A stretch of 64,000 nt of DNA from SIG603 sp963621245. Lineage in GTDB: Bacteria; Bacillota; Clostridia; Oscillospirales; Acutalibacteraceae. Below are positions 24,445 to 33,523 of this stretch, piece after piece. The translations under genes and the position numbers were made by a program. The DNA lies in contig CAVFCW010000005.1 of NCBI GenBank assembly GCA_963621245.1, positions 1-64,000 on the forward strand, given 5' to 3'. Position 1 is the first letter of the stretch. Every line of letters begins with the position of its first letter. A model generated the notes under the pieces. That model saw nothing but the letters and a program-made list of their open reading frames with translations, was not told the origin of the DNA and did no database searches.

Positions 24445-25548
24445 ATGGCAAAGTTAAAAGTAGCAATTATCGGTTGTGGCGGTATCGCTAACCAGAAGCA
24501 CTTACCCGCACTCAAGAACAACTCTGATCTCAACGAGATCGTAGCCTTCTGCGACATCATCATCGAGCGTGCAGAGAAGGCAGCAGCTGAGTACGGCGTA
24601 CCGAACGCACAGGTAACAGCAGATTATCACGAGGTTCTCGCTAATCCTGAGGTTGAGGTTGTACACGTATGTACTCCTAACGTATCTCACAGCGAAATCT
24701 CAATAGCAGCTTTCGAGGCCGGCAAGCACGTTTACTGCGAGAAGCCGATGTCTCATGATACAAAAGAAGCTGAGAAAATGGTGGAGGCTTGGAAGAAGTC
24801 CGGCAAGCAGTTCACAATCGGTTATCAGAACCGTTTCCGTCCTGAGGTTCAGAACCTTCATGCAGCTTGCGAGAAGGGTGACCTCGGCGAGATCTACTAC
24901 GCAAAGGCACACGCTGTAAGAAGAAGAGGCGTTCCTACTTGGGGCGTATTTATGGATAAGGCTGCACAGGGCGGCGGACCACTCATCGATATCGGAACAC
25001 ACGCTCTTGACATCACACTCTGGTGCATGAACAACTACGACATCGACAGCGTTTCCGGTTCCGTATTCTACAAGCTCGGCGGTTTGCAGCAGGCAACAGA
25101 GGGCAACCTCTTTGGACCTTGGGATCCTAAGACATACGAGGTTGAGGACTCTGCAGTCGGTTTCGTTAAGATGAAGAACGGCGCAACAATCGCTCTTGAG
25201 GCATCATGGGCAATCAACATGCTCGAGTCAAGAGAGGCTTCCACAACCCTTTGCGGTACAGAGGCGGGCGCTGAGATTCATTCCGGTATGAGCTACAGCA
25301 AGAACGAGCTCATCTACAACCGTGGAAGAAACGGACAGCTCATGGAAGAGACAATCTCTCCTGTTGGCGGCGTTGCATACTTCGGTGGCGGCGGCGGAGA
25401 AGAGGGTACTGTTGATAACAGACAGTGGCTCGAAGCAGTTCAGAACGGAACACAGCCGCTTGTTAAGCCTGAGGAGGCTCTTGCAGTTACAAAGGTACTC
25501 GACGCTATTTATAAGTCTGCTAAAGAGAACAAAGAGATTAAGTTCTAA
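24445..25548 (+). CDS. Gfo/Idh/MocA oxidoreductase, DgpA-like (set 2)
   Basis: 367 residues, clear paralogue of the gene at 19114. Rossmann start LKVAIIGCGGIANQKHLP, EKP motif VYCEKPMS, and GGGPLIDIGTHALDITLWCM. It differs near the C-terminus, with a Gly-rich loop (YFGGGGGEEG) where the other has YGFGGVDMSD, so the substrate or acceptor may differ. Codons are strongly biased to AAG, CTC, GCA and ATC, unlike set 1 and like the ptsH/GGGtGRT genes, which suggests high expression. Expected to oxidise the sugar of a glycoside before cleavage by the next two gene products. Confidence 0.85.
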   Translation: MAKLKVAIIGCGGIANQKHLPALKNNSDLNEIVAFCDIIIERAEKAAAEYGVPNAQVTADYHEVLANPEVEVVHVCTPNVSHSEISIAAFEAGKHVYCEKPMSHDTKEAEKMVEAWKKSGKQFTIGYQNRFRPEVQNLHAACEKGDLGEIYYAKAHAVRRRGVPTWGVFMDKAAQGGGPLIDIGTHALDITLWCMNNYDIDSVSGSVFYKLGGLQQATEGNLFGPWDPKTYEVEDSAVGFVKMKNGATIALEASWAINMLESREASTTLCGTEAGAEIHSGMSYSKNELIYNRGRNGQLMEETISPVGGVAYFGGGGGEEGTVDNRQWLEAVQNGTQPLVKPEEALAVTKVLDAIYKSAKENKEIKF

Positions 25549-25580
25549 TCTGCGTTTTGATTTAGAAAGGAGAAAACAAA

Positions 25581-26012
25581 ATGGGATTTGCAATGCGCAT
25601 GAATTTTGTTGACGTCGTTGTAAGCGACAGCCTCAAAAATTATTACGTGGACGGCAAAAAGATGGGATATACATTTGATATTCGTCTTAGCTACTACAGA
25701 GGACATTTCCTTTCCGTTATAGACGAGTTCAAGGTTAAAGTTGACGACTTTGAAGTCCCGACCGAAAGAATTAAGTTCTGCATAAACGGAAAAGAATTCA
25801 GCCCTGTTGAATTTGACAAGTGTTACACAGAGTTCTGGCAGGTAATCGAGCCTGCTAAGATTAAGGTTATCTATCCGGGCGGTCTTCCTAAGGGAGAGCA
25901 CAAGATTGATGTTACCTTATTTTTCCGCTCACCGTATATGCCGATAGGCCCTGATCATCAGTACATGCCTGTTGACAGCTGCGGTAGCAAGACAATGACT
26001 ATAACAGATTAA
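25581..26012 (+). CDS. C-glycoside deglycosidase small subunit, DgpB-like (set 2)
   Basis: 143 residues, paralogue of the gene at 20238. Shared landmarks are LSYYRGHFLSV, INGKEF, W-x5-PAKIKV, GLPKGEHKIDV, RSPYM and SKTMTIT. Ribosome site AAAGGAG. It lies 32 bases after the oxidoreductase and 13 before the large subunit gene. As in set 1 it is expected to form a complex with the TIM-barrel protein. No signal peptide, so the complex is cytosolic. Confidence 0.82.
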   Translation: MGFAMRMNFVDVVVSDSLKNYYVDGKKMGYTFDIRLSYYRGHFLSVIDEFKVKVDDFEVPTERIKFCINGKEFSPVEFDKCYTEFWQVIEPAKIKVIYPGGLPKGEHKIDVTLFFRSPYMPIGPDHQYMPVDSCGSKTMTITD

Positions 26013-26025
26013 GGAGGAAACGAAA

Positions 26026-27009
26026 ATGTCTAAAGTTAAAACAGGAATTACTTTATTTTCACTCGGTACTCCTTATCTGAAGGGAGAGCTTGATCTCGAA
26101 GGCGTTATCCGCACAGCCGCTGAGCTTGGCGCAGAAGGCTACGAGATTGTTGCCTCACAGATGATTCCTTCCTATCCGTTTGTTTCCGATGAGTTTGTTG
26201 AGTTCATCAACAAGTGCAAGGAAAAATACGGCATTGGCCCTATCTGCTACTCGGCAAATATGGACAGAGGAATGCTTAAGGACAGAGACCTCACAGAGGA
26301 CGAAATGGTAGCAAGAGCTATCACAGATATTATCTCGGCAAACAAGCTCGGATGCACCGTTATGAGAGAGCAGTATCTTCTTTCTCCTCACGGGCTTGCA
26401 AGAATCGCTCCTTACGCAGGGGCTTACAATGTTCACGTAGGTATCGAGATTCACAACCCCGAGAGCCCGATTACACAGTCTATTCTCGATTATGTTAAGG
26501 TTATCGAGGAAACAGGAAGCAAGTACATCGGATTTGTTCCCGATTTCGGTTGCTTTGCAACTAAGCCCAATAAGCCCTATTGGGACAGAGCTTTGGCTGC
26601 AGGCGCAACAGAGGAGCAGCTCAACAAGTGTGCTCAGCTTCGTTATGATGATGTTCCTATGGATGAAGCTATGAAAATCATGGCTCCCGATTTTGAAAAG
26701 TGCCCGGCACTTATAGGCACACTCAACAGCATGTACGGCTTCGTACAGTTCAGAAAGAGCTGCACAGCAGAGCTTGAAGGACTCAAGAAGATTATGCCTT
26801 ACTGCTTTGAGATGCACGGCAAGTGCCACTATGTTGACGAAAACCTTCACGAGCCTGCAATTCCTTACGAGGAGATTATCCCAGTCATTGCAGAGTCGGA
26901 TTATGACGGATTTATCGTCACAGAATATGAGGACGAGGGCGGTTATGACGCAATCGAGCAGACGACACGCCACGTCGCAATGGTAAAAAAATTACTCAAT
27001 CAACACTGA
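26026..27009 (+). CDS. C-glycoside deglycosidase large subunit, DgpC-like (set 2)
   Basis: 327 residues, TIM-barrel sugar isomerase fold and paralogue of the gene at 20681. The metal-ligand candidates are conserved: Glu in VGIEIHNPE, Asp in GFVPDFGCF, a His region EMHGKCHYVDE, and Glu in IVTEYEDEG. Several surrounding loops differ from set 1 (for example SPITQSIL against RPSDPHIQ), which fits a different aglycone or sugar. Ribosome site AAGGAGG. A hairpin without a T tract follows, before the transporter gene. Confidence 0.82.
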   Translation: MSKVKTGITLFSLGTPYLKGELDLEGVIRTAAELGAEGYEIVASQMIPSYPFVSDEFVEFINKCKEKYGIGPICYSANMDRGMLKDRDLTEDEMVARAITDIISANKLGCTVMREQYLLSPHGLARIAPYAGAYNVHVGIEIHNPESPITQSILDYVKVIEETGSKYIGFVPDFGCFATKPNKPYWDRALAAGATEEQLNKCAQLRYDDVPMDEAMKIMAPDFEKCPALIGTLNSMYGFVQFRKSCTAELEGLKKIMPYCFEMHGKCHYVDENLHEPAIPYEEIIPVIAESDYDGFIVTEYEDEGGYDAIEQTTRHVAMVKKLLNQH

Positions 27010-27041
27010 TTAATTTATAAGGATTGTTTGACATGAAAAAA

Positions 27042-27073
27042 GGCACATACGACGCTGCCACATCGTATGTGCC
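27042..27073 (+). other. Intercistronic hairpin between set 2 and its transporter
   Basis: GGCACATACGA (27042-27052) pairs perfectly with TCGTATGTGCC (27063-27073), followed by CCCGTAATGGG and no T tract. It is not a good terminator. It could be a processing or 3'-end-protecting structure that sets the amount of enzyme message above that of the transporter. Confidence 0.6.
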
Positions 27074-27162
27074 CCCGTAATGGGATAATACTGGAGTAAT
27101 TTTACAACCAAGATTATTTTAATTCCATTACCGAAATCTGTCAAGCGAGTATTGGAGGAAAA

Positions 27163-28536
27163 ATGGATATTTCACAGAAGAGACTCTCGAAAGTCACGCT
27201 GCTTGCTTACGGTTTGGGCGACTTTGCAAGTAACTTATGTTGGACATTTATCGGCAGTTATCTGTCGGTTTTCTATACAGACGTTGTGGGAATGGCTCCT
27301 GCTGCGGCTTCCGCAATTATGCTTATTGCAAAGATTTGGGACGGCGTTAACGACCCGATGTTCGGTGCAATTGCCGAGCGTACCAATACCAAAAAAGGAC
27401 GTTTCCGTCCGTATATTTTCTACGGCGCACCTATACTTGCTTTGCTTTCCGTTCTTGCTTTCACAACAGTGGGCAGCGGTAAGGGCGCAATCATTTATGC
27501 AGCTGCAACATACATCGGCTGCGGTATGGCTTACACCGTAGTTAACCTTTCTTACGGTTCACTTTCAACCGTTATGACAACAAACCCTGAGGATATCGCT
27601 CAGCTCAACAGCTGGAGAATGATGGGCACAAACTTAAGCTCCGTTCTTCTCAATGCTATCACAGCTCCGCTTCTTATGAAGTTCTCCGGTGGTTCCTCAT
27701 CTTACACAACAGGCGCTTATCTGAAGGTTGCAATTCTCTTTGCAGTATGTGCGTTACCTCTTTTCTATTTTGTCTATGCAAATTGCAAGGAAACAATCAA
27801 GCCTTCAGCTTCAGCTAAAAAGGTATCTGTCGGAACGAGCATTAAAACCGTTATTTCTAACGGCCCGTTGATGTTGGTGTTCTGCATTCAGCTCCTTGCT
27901 ATGACAGCTTTCTTCGGCCGCATGGGCGTTGTTATCTACTACCTCATGTATAATGTTCAGAGATTTGATTTGATTTCTGCATTTATGTCGCTTCCTTCCT
28001 TATGTACTGTAGTAGGTATCGTTGCCACAAAGAACTTTACCACAAAAGTCGGTAAGAAGAAAATGGCTGCAATCGGCTACATCGGAGCTGCCGTATCGCT
28101 TATTGCAATATATATCGTCGGCAAGACCATCGGATATTCCAATATCCCTCTTCTTCTCGTTCTGCACTGCTTATACGGCTTCTTCTGTTTCTCGTTCCCG
28201 ATTCCCATGGCTATGGTTCCCGATGCAATCAACTATCAGGAAGACAAAACAGGTGTCCGTTCCGATGGAATCTCCTATGCAACAGTTTCGCTTTCCACAA
28301 AATTCGGTTCTGCATTCGGCGTATCCGGCGCACTTCTCGTTATGGGCGCTGTAGGATATGTAGCTAACCAGCAGCAGACAGCCGAGGCTCTTAACGGTAT
28401 TAACATGACTGTTAACCTCATATTCGGCTTGATGTATCTTGCTTGCCTTATCCCGCTTGCAGCTTATCCGCTCAACGAGAAAAAATCTAACGAAATTCTC
28501 AAGAGCCTTGAGAAAAAGCGTGCAGCCGCAAAATAA
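27163..28536 (+). CDS. GPH-family sugar/glycoside transporter (set 2)
   Basis: 457 residues and about twelve membrane helices. The start LLAYGLGDFASNLCWTFIGSYLSVFYTDVVG and the loop DGVNDPMFGAIAERTNTKKGRFRPYI are diagnostic for the glycoside-pentoside-hexuronide:cation symporters (MelB/LacS type). It lacks a fused PTS IIA tail. Its position directly after the DgpABC-like set suggests uptake of the glycoside, or of the sugar. Ribosome site TTGGAGGA. Confidence 0.88.
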   Translation: MDISQKRLSKVTLLAYGLGDFASNLCWTFIGSYLSVFYTDVVGMAPAAASAIMLIAKIWDGVNDPMFGAIAERTNTKKGRFRPYIFYGAPILALLSVLAFTTVGSGKGAIIYAAATYIGCGMAYTVVNLSYGSLSTVMTTNPEDIAQLNSWRMMGTNLSSVLLNAITAPLLMKFSGGSSSYTTGAYLKVAILFAVCALPLFYFVYANCKETIKPSASAKKVSVGTSIKTVISNGPLMLVFCIQLLAMTAFFGRMGVVIYYLMYNVQRFDLISAFMSLPSLCTVVGIVATKNFTTKVGKKKMAAIGYIGAAVSLIAIYIVGKTIGYSNIPLLLVLHCLYGFFCFSFPIPMAMVPDAINYQEDKTGVRSDGISYATVSLSTKFGSAFGVSGALLVMGAVGYVANQQQTAEALNGINMTVNLIFGLMYLACLIPLAAYPLNEKKSNEILKSLEKKRAAAK

Positions 28537-28566
28537 AAATGATATAATATAACCACACCTTATACA

Positions 28567-28611
28567 AACCGACACGGGCTTAATGGTCACCCGTGTCGGT
28601 TATGGTGTTTT
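28567..28611 (+). terminator. Hairpin after the transporter gene
   Basis: AACCGACACGGG (28567-28578) with CCCGTGTCGGTT (28590-28601), then ATGGTGTTTT. Moderately good terminator. Confidence 0.6.
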
Positions 28612-28640
28612 ATAAAAGATGTGGTATTTGGAGATTAAAG

Positions 28641-31079
28641 ATGCGCGGACACAGCAAAGAAGAAAAATTAAAGATTGAGGTGCTCGGCAATCCGCATGAA
28701 AACGATCAGATTCATCAGGATTTCGAGCTTATTTTCGTTCTTGAGGGAGAACTTGATGTAACTGTGGGAGACAAGCTCACCCACATGAAACCTGAGGATA
28801 TATTAGTAATTAACGCAGGCAAAAAGCACAGTGCAGTCGGAACGGACAATATTTTGTATGTGAGACTTTTCATCAACTATAATCTTGTCAGTGATATTTT
28901 TGGCAGCAGTGATGTGATGTTTTTGTGCGACTCCACAAGGGGCAACAATGAGAGATACGATGAACTGAGAGATACATTAAAAAAGCTTTTAAATCACTAT
29001 CTCAGCACAAAGGGCGAGGTTGCGGATTTCGGCCATATTGCGCTTTGCTACCGTGTTATGGACTTGCTCTCTCTTCATTTTCTTCTTCGTGCCGGTTCAA
29101 AGGAAGCGGGAGAGGACGACGATCAGAATTTCGAGAAACGCATGTCGCAGATCAACAATTATATAAGGGCAAATTACGAGAAGAGCGTGAGCCTTTCGGA
29201 TCTTGCAAAGCAGCTTTATCTTTCCGAGGGCTATCTCTCGCGTTTCTTTAAAAAGAACTACGGCATGAGCTTTATTTCTTATGTGACGAGCGTAAGGCTT
29301 TATCACGCTATGGACGATTTGCTGTATACAGAGCATCCGATCACAAGAGTGGCTTTTGATAACGGTTTTTCAAATGTTGCGGTGTTTAATAAAGCGTTCA
29401 AGAATGCTTACGGCGAAACTCCGTCTGCATTCAGAAAACAGGCGGGAAAGAGCGTAGATGATTCGGGACTCAGCGAGGGAGATAAGAAAATCGGGGAGCG
29501 ACTTGAGAATTACCTTCGCAATGACGGAATTATTCAAGAAGAAAAAAAGCTCAAGGATAACGAGAAAGCCGTATTTTCAGCAAAAAAATATAAGGAGCTT
29601 AAGCCTTTTTGGAGCGATATGATAAATGTCGGCTCGGCGGACGATCTTCTGAAATCGGAGATAAGAGAACACGTAATATTGCTAAGGGAAAGTCTCGGCT
29701 TTAAGTATGTCAGATTTTGGAGTCCGTTTTCAAAAACCATGCTCATAGATGTGCATCAGGAGGATGTGGATTATAATTTTTCAAGGCTTGATAATATCTT
29801 TGATTTTCTTATGGAGCACGATTTGAAGCCGCATATTGAAATCGGAATGAAACCGAGGAGAATTCACGAAAACATCGAAAATGCGCTCGTTTTTGAAAAG
29901 GGAGACAATGTTTATCCCGGTAATGAAATTTGGGGTAAATTTCTTTCGAGATGGGTGAGCCACCTCATTCACAGATACGGAAGAGCCGAGGTTTCAAACT
30001 GGCGCATCGAGCTCTGGTTCAGAGAGCGAAGCCGCTGGGGTGTAAGCGAGGTTGACGAATATCTTGATTTGTTTGATGTGACGTACGAGGCAATTCACGA
30101 AAAATGCGAGGGTATTAAAGTCGGCGGCTGCGGGTTCCGTCTGGATCAGATGATTAAGCTGAAAGACGAAAAATTTATCGAAAAATGGACGAATAAAAAG
30201 CACTTGCCGGATTTCTTCTCGGTTCTTTATTTCGCATACGAGAGAGGCGATTACGAGGAGGATATTTACAGCAAGCGTGTTACCGACAATGACGGAGTAC
30301 TTAACACGATTAAGAAATTCGAGGAGATGATTCCGAGCAGTGTTTTGGGTAAAATTCCCGTTTTTATAACGGAGTGGAATCTCACGATTTCTGACAGAAA
30401 TTATTTGAACGATACTTGTTTTAAGGGAGCTTATCTTATCAAGAACAGCATTGATGTTTACGGCTTGTGCGAGAGTATGGCACTCTTTCAGGGAAGCGAC
30501 AGATTTTCAGAGTATTACGATTCGGGAGATTTGCTCCATGGCGGCACGGGCGTTTTGACGAGGGACGGCATTATGAAACCGGCGGGATTTGCCTATGAGT
30601 TTCTTAACCGACTGTTCGGCGATTACCTCGGAAAAAACAATTATTGCTTGGCAACAACCGACGGCCACGATAATTTCGGCATAGTCTGTCACAATCAGAA
30701 AAAGTTAAACTACAATTATTACTTTACCTCTGAAAATGAAATAGAAAGGGACAACCTCTGGAAGTATTTTGAAGACCGTGATTCAAGAGAGATAAATATA
30801 AGTCTTACCGATGTGAGGGACGGCGTTTATCAGATGAAAGTTTACAGTATAAACGAGAACAACGGCAGTGTGCTGGATGTTTGGCGTGAGACGGAATACG
30901 AAAAGGAGCTTACGAGAAACGATATTAAATATTTTCGCCGTGTTTGCGAGCCTAAGCTCAGAATACAGAAAATGAAAGCGGTAAACGGTATTCTTGATAT
31001 TAATTTAACCCTTCTTGCAAACGAAATTGCGTTTGTTAGATTGAAGTATTTCTCCGATTATTCCACCGAGGAAGAATGA
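28641..31079 (+). CDS. AraC regulator fused to a GH39-like sensor domain (second copy)
   Basis: The frame opens at 28593, but ATG 28641 with GGAG seven bases before is the better start; 812 residues. Cupin-like domain (IHQDFELIFVLEGELDVTV) and AraC helices (LSDLAKQLYLSEGYLSRFFKK, ITRVAFDNGFSNVAVFNKAF), then a GH39-like half. TEWN (Glu578) is present, but where GH39 has WNEP this protein has WFRE (459-462), so the acid/base Glu is lost. It is likely a sensor, not an enzyme. It is paralogous to the protein at 21834; the two regulators bracket set 2 and its transporter. Confidence 0.85.
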   Translation: MRGHSKEEKLKIEVLGNPHENDQIHQDFELIFVLEGELDVTVGDKLTHMKPEDILVINAGKKHSAVGTDNILYVRLFINYNLVSDIFGSSDVMFLCDSTRGNNERYDELRDTLKKLLNHYLSTKGEVADFGHIALCYRVMDLLSLHFLLRAGSKEAGEDDDQNFEKRMSQINNYIRANYEKSVSLSDLAKQLYLSEGYLSRFFKKNYGMSFISYVTSVRLYHAMDDLLYTEHPITRVAFDNGFSNVAVFNKAFKNAYGETPSAFRKQAGKSVDDSGLSEGDKKIGERLENYLRNDGIIQEEKKLKDNEKAVFSAKKYKELKPFWSDMINVGSADDLLKSEIREHVILLRESLGFKYVRFWSPFSKTMLIDVHQEDVDYNFSRLDNIFDFLMEHDLKPHIEIGMKPRRIHENIENALVFEKGDNVYPGNEIWGKFLSRWVSHLIHRYGRAEVSNWRIELWFRERSRWGVSEVDEYLDLFDVTYEAIHEKCEGIKVGGCGFRLDQMIKLKDEKFIEKWTNKKHLPDFFSVLYFAYERGDYEEDIYSKRVTDNDGVLNTIKKFEEMIPSSVLGKIPVFITEWNLTISDRNYLNDTCFKGAYLIKNSIDVYGLCESMALFQGSDRFSEYYDSGDLLHGGTGVLTRDGIMKPAGFAYEFLNRLFGDYLGKNNYCLATTDGHDNFGIVCHNQKKLNYNYYFTSENEIERDNLWKYFEDRDSREINISLTDVRDGVYQMKVYSINENNGSVLDVWRETEYEKELTRNDIKYFRRVCEPKLRIQKMKAVNGILDINLTLLANEIAFVRLKYFSDYSTEEE

Positions 31080-31095
31080 AACGAATAATTTGAAA

Positions 31096-31137
31096 GCCCG
31101 AAAGGCTTGCTTAGTGCGAGCTTTTCGGGCATATTTT
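31096..31137. terminator. Bidirectional terminator
   Basis: GCCCGAAA (31096-31103) with TTTCGGGC (31123-31130), inner GCT/AGC pairs, then ATATTTTT. It sits between the converging GH39-type regulator and MerR genes. Confidence 0.8.
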
Positions 31138-31913
31138 TATGCTCTTATTTGAAACTCGAGTACCACTTTATCGTATTTGTATGTGTTTGGGGACATACAG
31201 GAGACTATGACGTTAGTGGACTCCGATTCAAAGAGTTTTTTCGGAAAAACATCGAGCGGATTTGAGTGGGTTTCTCTCGGCTCCTGAAAACAAAGGTAAT
31301 TTCCCTCTTCAAACTTTAAAACCATATCGGAGGAGCTTGGCAGAACTTCAAGAAACATTTTTGAGGAGACAAATTCTCCGTTTATGAAATTTGAGATGAT
31401 TCCGTGAGGAAAAGAAGCTTGCAAATTCTTTTCCTTAGCAAGTGAGAAAAGTTCGCTTAGTTTTTTCTCGTAGGTCTTTGCGCTCATTGTCGGCTCACAG
31501 TCGGTTGTGATTGCGTATCTTTCAAAGATAAATCTTGAATAATATCCCTTGCGGCCCAAAAACGAACGCTGGGCGTTAATGTGCTGTAAGGTTCGGTCGA
31601 TTGAATTGATGTTTGACTCGATTTTTTGAATTTTCTCCACGGCAAGTTTTTTGCCCGCTTTTAACAACTTTTCAAATTCGAGACGGTTTTCACTGTCGAC
31701 ATAGTTTTTTAAGTCTTTCAGCGGTATTCCCAAATCAACGCAAAGAATTATCGTATCGAGTATCATTATCTGCTCAAGCGAATAATAGCGATAGCCCGTT
31801 TCGGGGTTTATGTATGCAGGAATTAAGATTCCGAGCTTTTCATAGTAGCGCAGTGACTGAACGTTTACATTTCTGATTTTCGCGACGGCACCGATTGACA
31901 AGAGATTATCCAT
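31137..31913 (-). CDS. MerR-family regulator with effector-binding domain
   Basis: A TTG at 31925 is possible, but the ATG at 31913 with GGTGA upstream fits better; 258 residues. The N-terminal MerR helix-turn-helix reads LLSIGAVAKIRNVNVQSLRYYEKLGILIPAYINPETGYRYYS, then a long dimer helix, then a BmrR-like effector domain of about 130 residues. BmrR-type proteins bind drugs and activate pumps. The divergent gene encodes a MATE pump whose promoter has the long spacer these regulators act on. Confidence 0.9.
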   Translation of the reverse strand: MDNLLSIGAVAKIRNVNVQSLRYYEKLGILIPAYINPETGYRYYSLEQIMILDTIILCVDLGIPLKDLKNYVDSENRLEFEKLLKAGKKLAVEKIQKIESNINSIDRTLQHINAQRSFLGRKGYYSRFIFERYAITTDCEPTMSAKTYEKKLSELFSLAKEKNLQASFPHGIISNFINGEFVSSKMFLEVLPSSSDMVLKFEEGNYLCFQEPRETHSNPLDVFPKKLFESESTNVIVSCMSPNTYKYDKVVLEFQIRA

Positions 31914-32015
31914 ATAAATCACCAATCTAATAAAATAATAGAGTTTGTAATTTTATTTTAGCCTTAAACAGAATTGAAGTCAATAAATATGCTATATATT
32001 TAATTAAATAAGCTA

Positions 32016-32046
32016 TTGACTCTATGATTATCATATAGTTTATACT
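32016..32046 (+). promoter_or_regulatory. MerR-type promoter of the MATE pump
   Basis: TTGACT (32016-32021) and TATACT (32041-32046) are separated by 19 bases, too long for normal use. A palindrome ATGATTATCAT (32024-32034) lies in the spacer. This is the standard arrangement of a promoter activated by DNA distortion by a MerR protein, and the MerR gene is divergent. Confidence 0.75.
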
Positions 32047-32134
32047 TTGATTTAGAAACGAACCGAGATAGTAAAAAACAATATCGGAGTTGTTTCAAAG
32101 GTATATCAGTTACTTTACGGAGGTTAAACTTAAT

Positions 32135-33523
32135 ATGAATCAAGAAGAAAGAAGTCCTTTAGCCACTGCGCCGATAGGAAGTCTTATGATGAAGTATGCG
32201 ATTCCCAGTGTTATCGCACTGGTTGTTAATGCGCTTTACAACATCGTTGACCAGGTGTTTATCGGCTGGGGCATCGGCACTCTCGGAAACAGTGCAACAA
32301 ATGTTATTTTCCCGCTTAACATGGTGGTTACCGCAATTTCTTTGTTGCTCGGAGACGGTGGTGCAGCTTACATGAGCCTTGAGCTCGGCAGAAACAACCG
32401 CAAAAAGGCAGAGGAAGGCGCAAACAACACACTCACTTGGCTTATCATATCGGGCATTGTGCTTTATGTGTTGTGCTCCGTTTTTTTAAAACCGCTTGCA
32501 GGTTTTCTCGGTGCAACCACGGACAACCTTAACTATGCGCTTGCTTACGGAAAAATCATTTGCATAGGTTTTCCGTTTGTGGTTATTGGGAGCGGAATGT
32601 GCTCGCTTATAAGATCTGACGGAACGCCTCAACTCACAATGATTGCAATGATAGTCGGTTGTGTTGCCAATGTTGTTTTGGACGCACTGTTTGTCCTCGG
32701 ATTCAAGTGGGGCATGGAGGGCGCAGCTATCGCAACAGTTATCGGACAGGTTCTGAATTTTCTCATTTGCGTTTGGTACATTCCGAGATTTAAGAATGTT
32801 AAGTTCTCGCTTAAGGGTATGAAACCGAAATTTAAGCTTCTCAAGAAGATTGCCGCACTCGGACTTTCAAGCTTTGTCTCGCAGTTTGCTATTGCCGTCA
32901 TCATGGCTGTTATCAACTACTATCTTGTAAAGTGCGGAACAGCGTCTGAGTACGGCCCCGATATTCCGCTTGCCGCATTCGGAATTGTCATGAAGTTCAA
33001 CACGATTTTGATTTCTATCGTTACGGGTATCGGTACGGGCGCACAGCCGATTGTCGGTTACAACTACGGCAGAGGAGACTTTAAACGAGTGAAACAGACG
33101 TTCACTTTGGCGATTAAATCGGCAACTATTGTATCGGTGATATTCTTTATCATTTTCCAAGTGTTCCCAAAGCCGCTCACGGCACTTTTCGGAGATCAGG
33201 GCGAACTTTACATACAGTTCTCGATAAAGGCATTCCGAGTATTCACATTGCTGTGCTTCTTCAATGGTTTCCAGGTCGTCACAGGCATATTCTTCCAGTC
33301 TATCGGAAAGCCGATTATATCGGGCGCGGTTTCGTTCAGCCGCCAGATTATATTCCTTATTCCGGCAACAGTAATTTTGTGCTCGATAATCGGACTTAAC
33401 GGAGTTCTTTGGGCGGGCCCCGTTGCAGACGGACTTGCATTTATCTTGGCACTTATATTTGTAATCGGTGAGATGAAAAAACTGACGAACGCACAGCACG
33501 CAAAGGAGGAAACAGAAACTTAA
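32135..33523 (+). CDS. MATE-family efflux pump
   Basis: The frame opens at 32090, but ATG 32135 has GGAGG upstream and starts a normal MATE N-terminus (LATAPIGSLMMKYAIPSVIALVVNALYNIVDQVFIG); 462 residues, about twelve membrane helices in two similar halves. MepA-like members export cationic drugs using sodium or protons. The divergent BmrR-like regulator supports a multidrug role. Its stop codon overlaps the start of the next small ORF (TAATG). Confidence 0.92.
   Translation: MNQEERSPLATAPIGSLMMKYAIPSVIALVVNALYNIVDQVFIGWGIGTLGNSATNVIFPLNMVVTAISLLLGDGGAAYMSLELGRNNRKKAEEGANNTLTWLIISGIVLYVLCSVFLKPLAGFLGATTDNLNYALAYGKIICIGFPFVVIGSGMCSLIRSDGTPQLTMIAMIVGCVANVVLDALFVLGFKWGMEGAAIATVIGQVLNFLICVWYIPRFKNVKFSLKGMKPKFKLLKKIAALGLSSFVSQFAIAVIMAVINYYLVKCGTASEYGPDIPLAAFGIVMKFNTILISIVTGIGTGAQPIVGYNYGRGDFKRVKQTFTLAIKSATIVSVIFFIIFQVFPKPLTALFGDQGELYIQFSIKAFRVFTLLCFFNGFQVVTGIFFQSIGKPIISGAVSFSRQIIFLIPATVILCSIIGLNGVLWAGPVADGLAFILALIFVIGEMKKLTNAQHAKEETET

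Noticed and set aside
19114..27009. Ordinary inositol or sugar isomerase pathway instead of C-glycoside cleavage
   Set aside because: Gfo/Idh/MocA plus isomerase-like proteins alone would allow it, but the small DgpB-like subunit in both sets is specific to deglycosylation.
27042..27073. Terminator between set 2 and the transporter
   Set aside because: The stem is perfect but followed by CCCGTAATGGG, not T; treated as an intercistronic hairpin.
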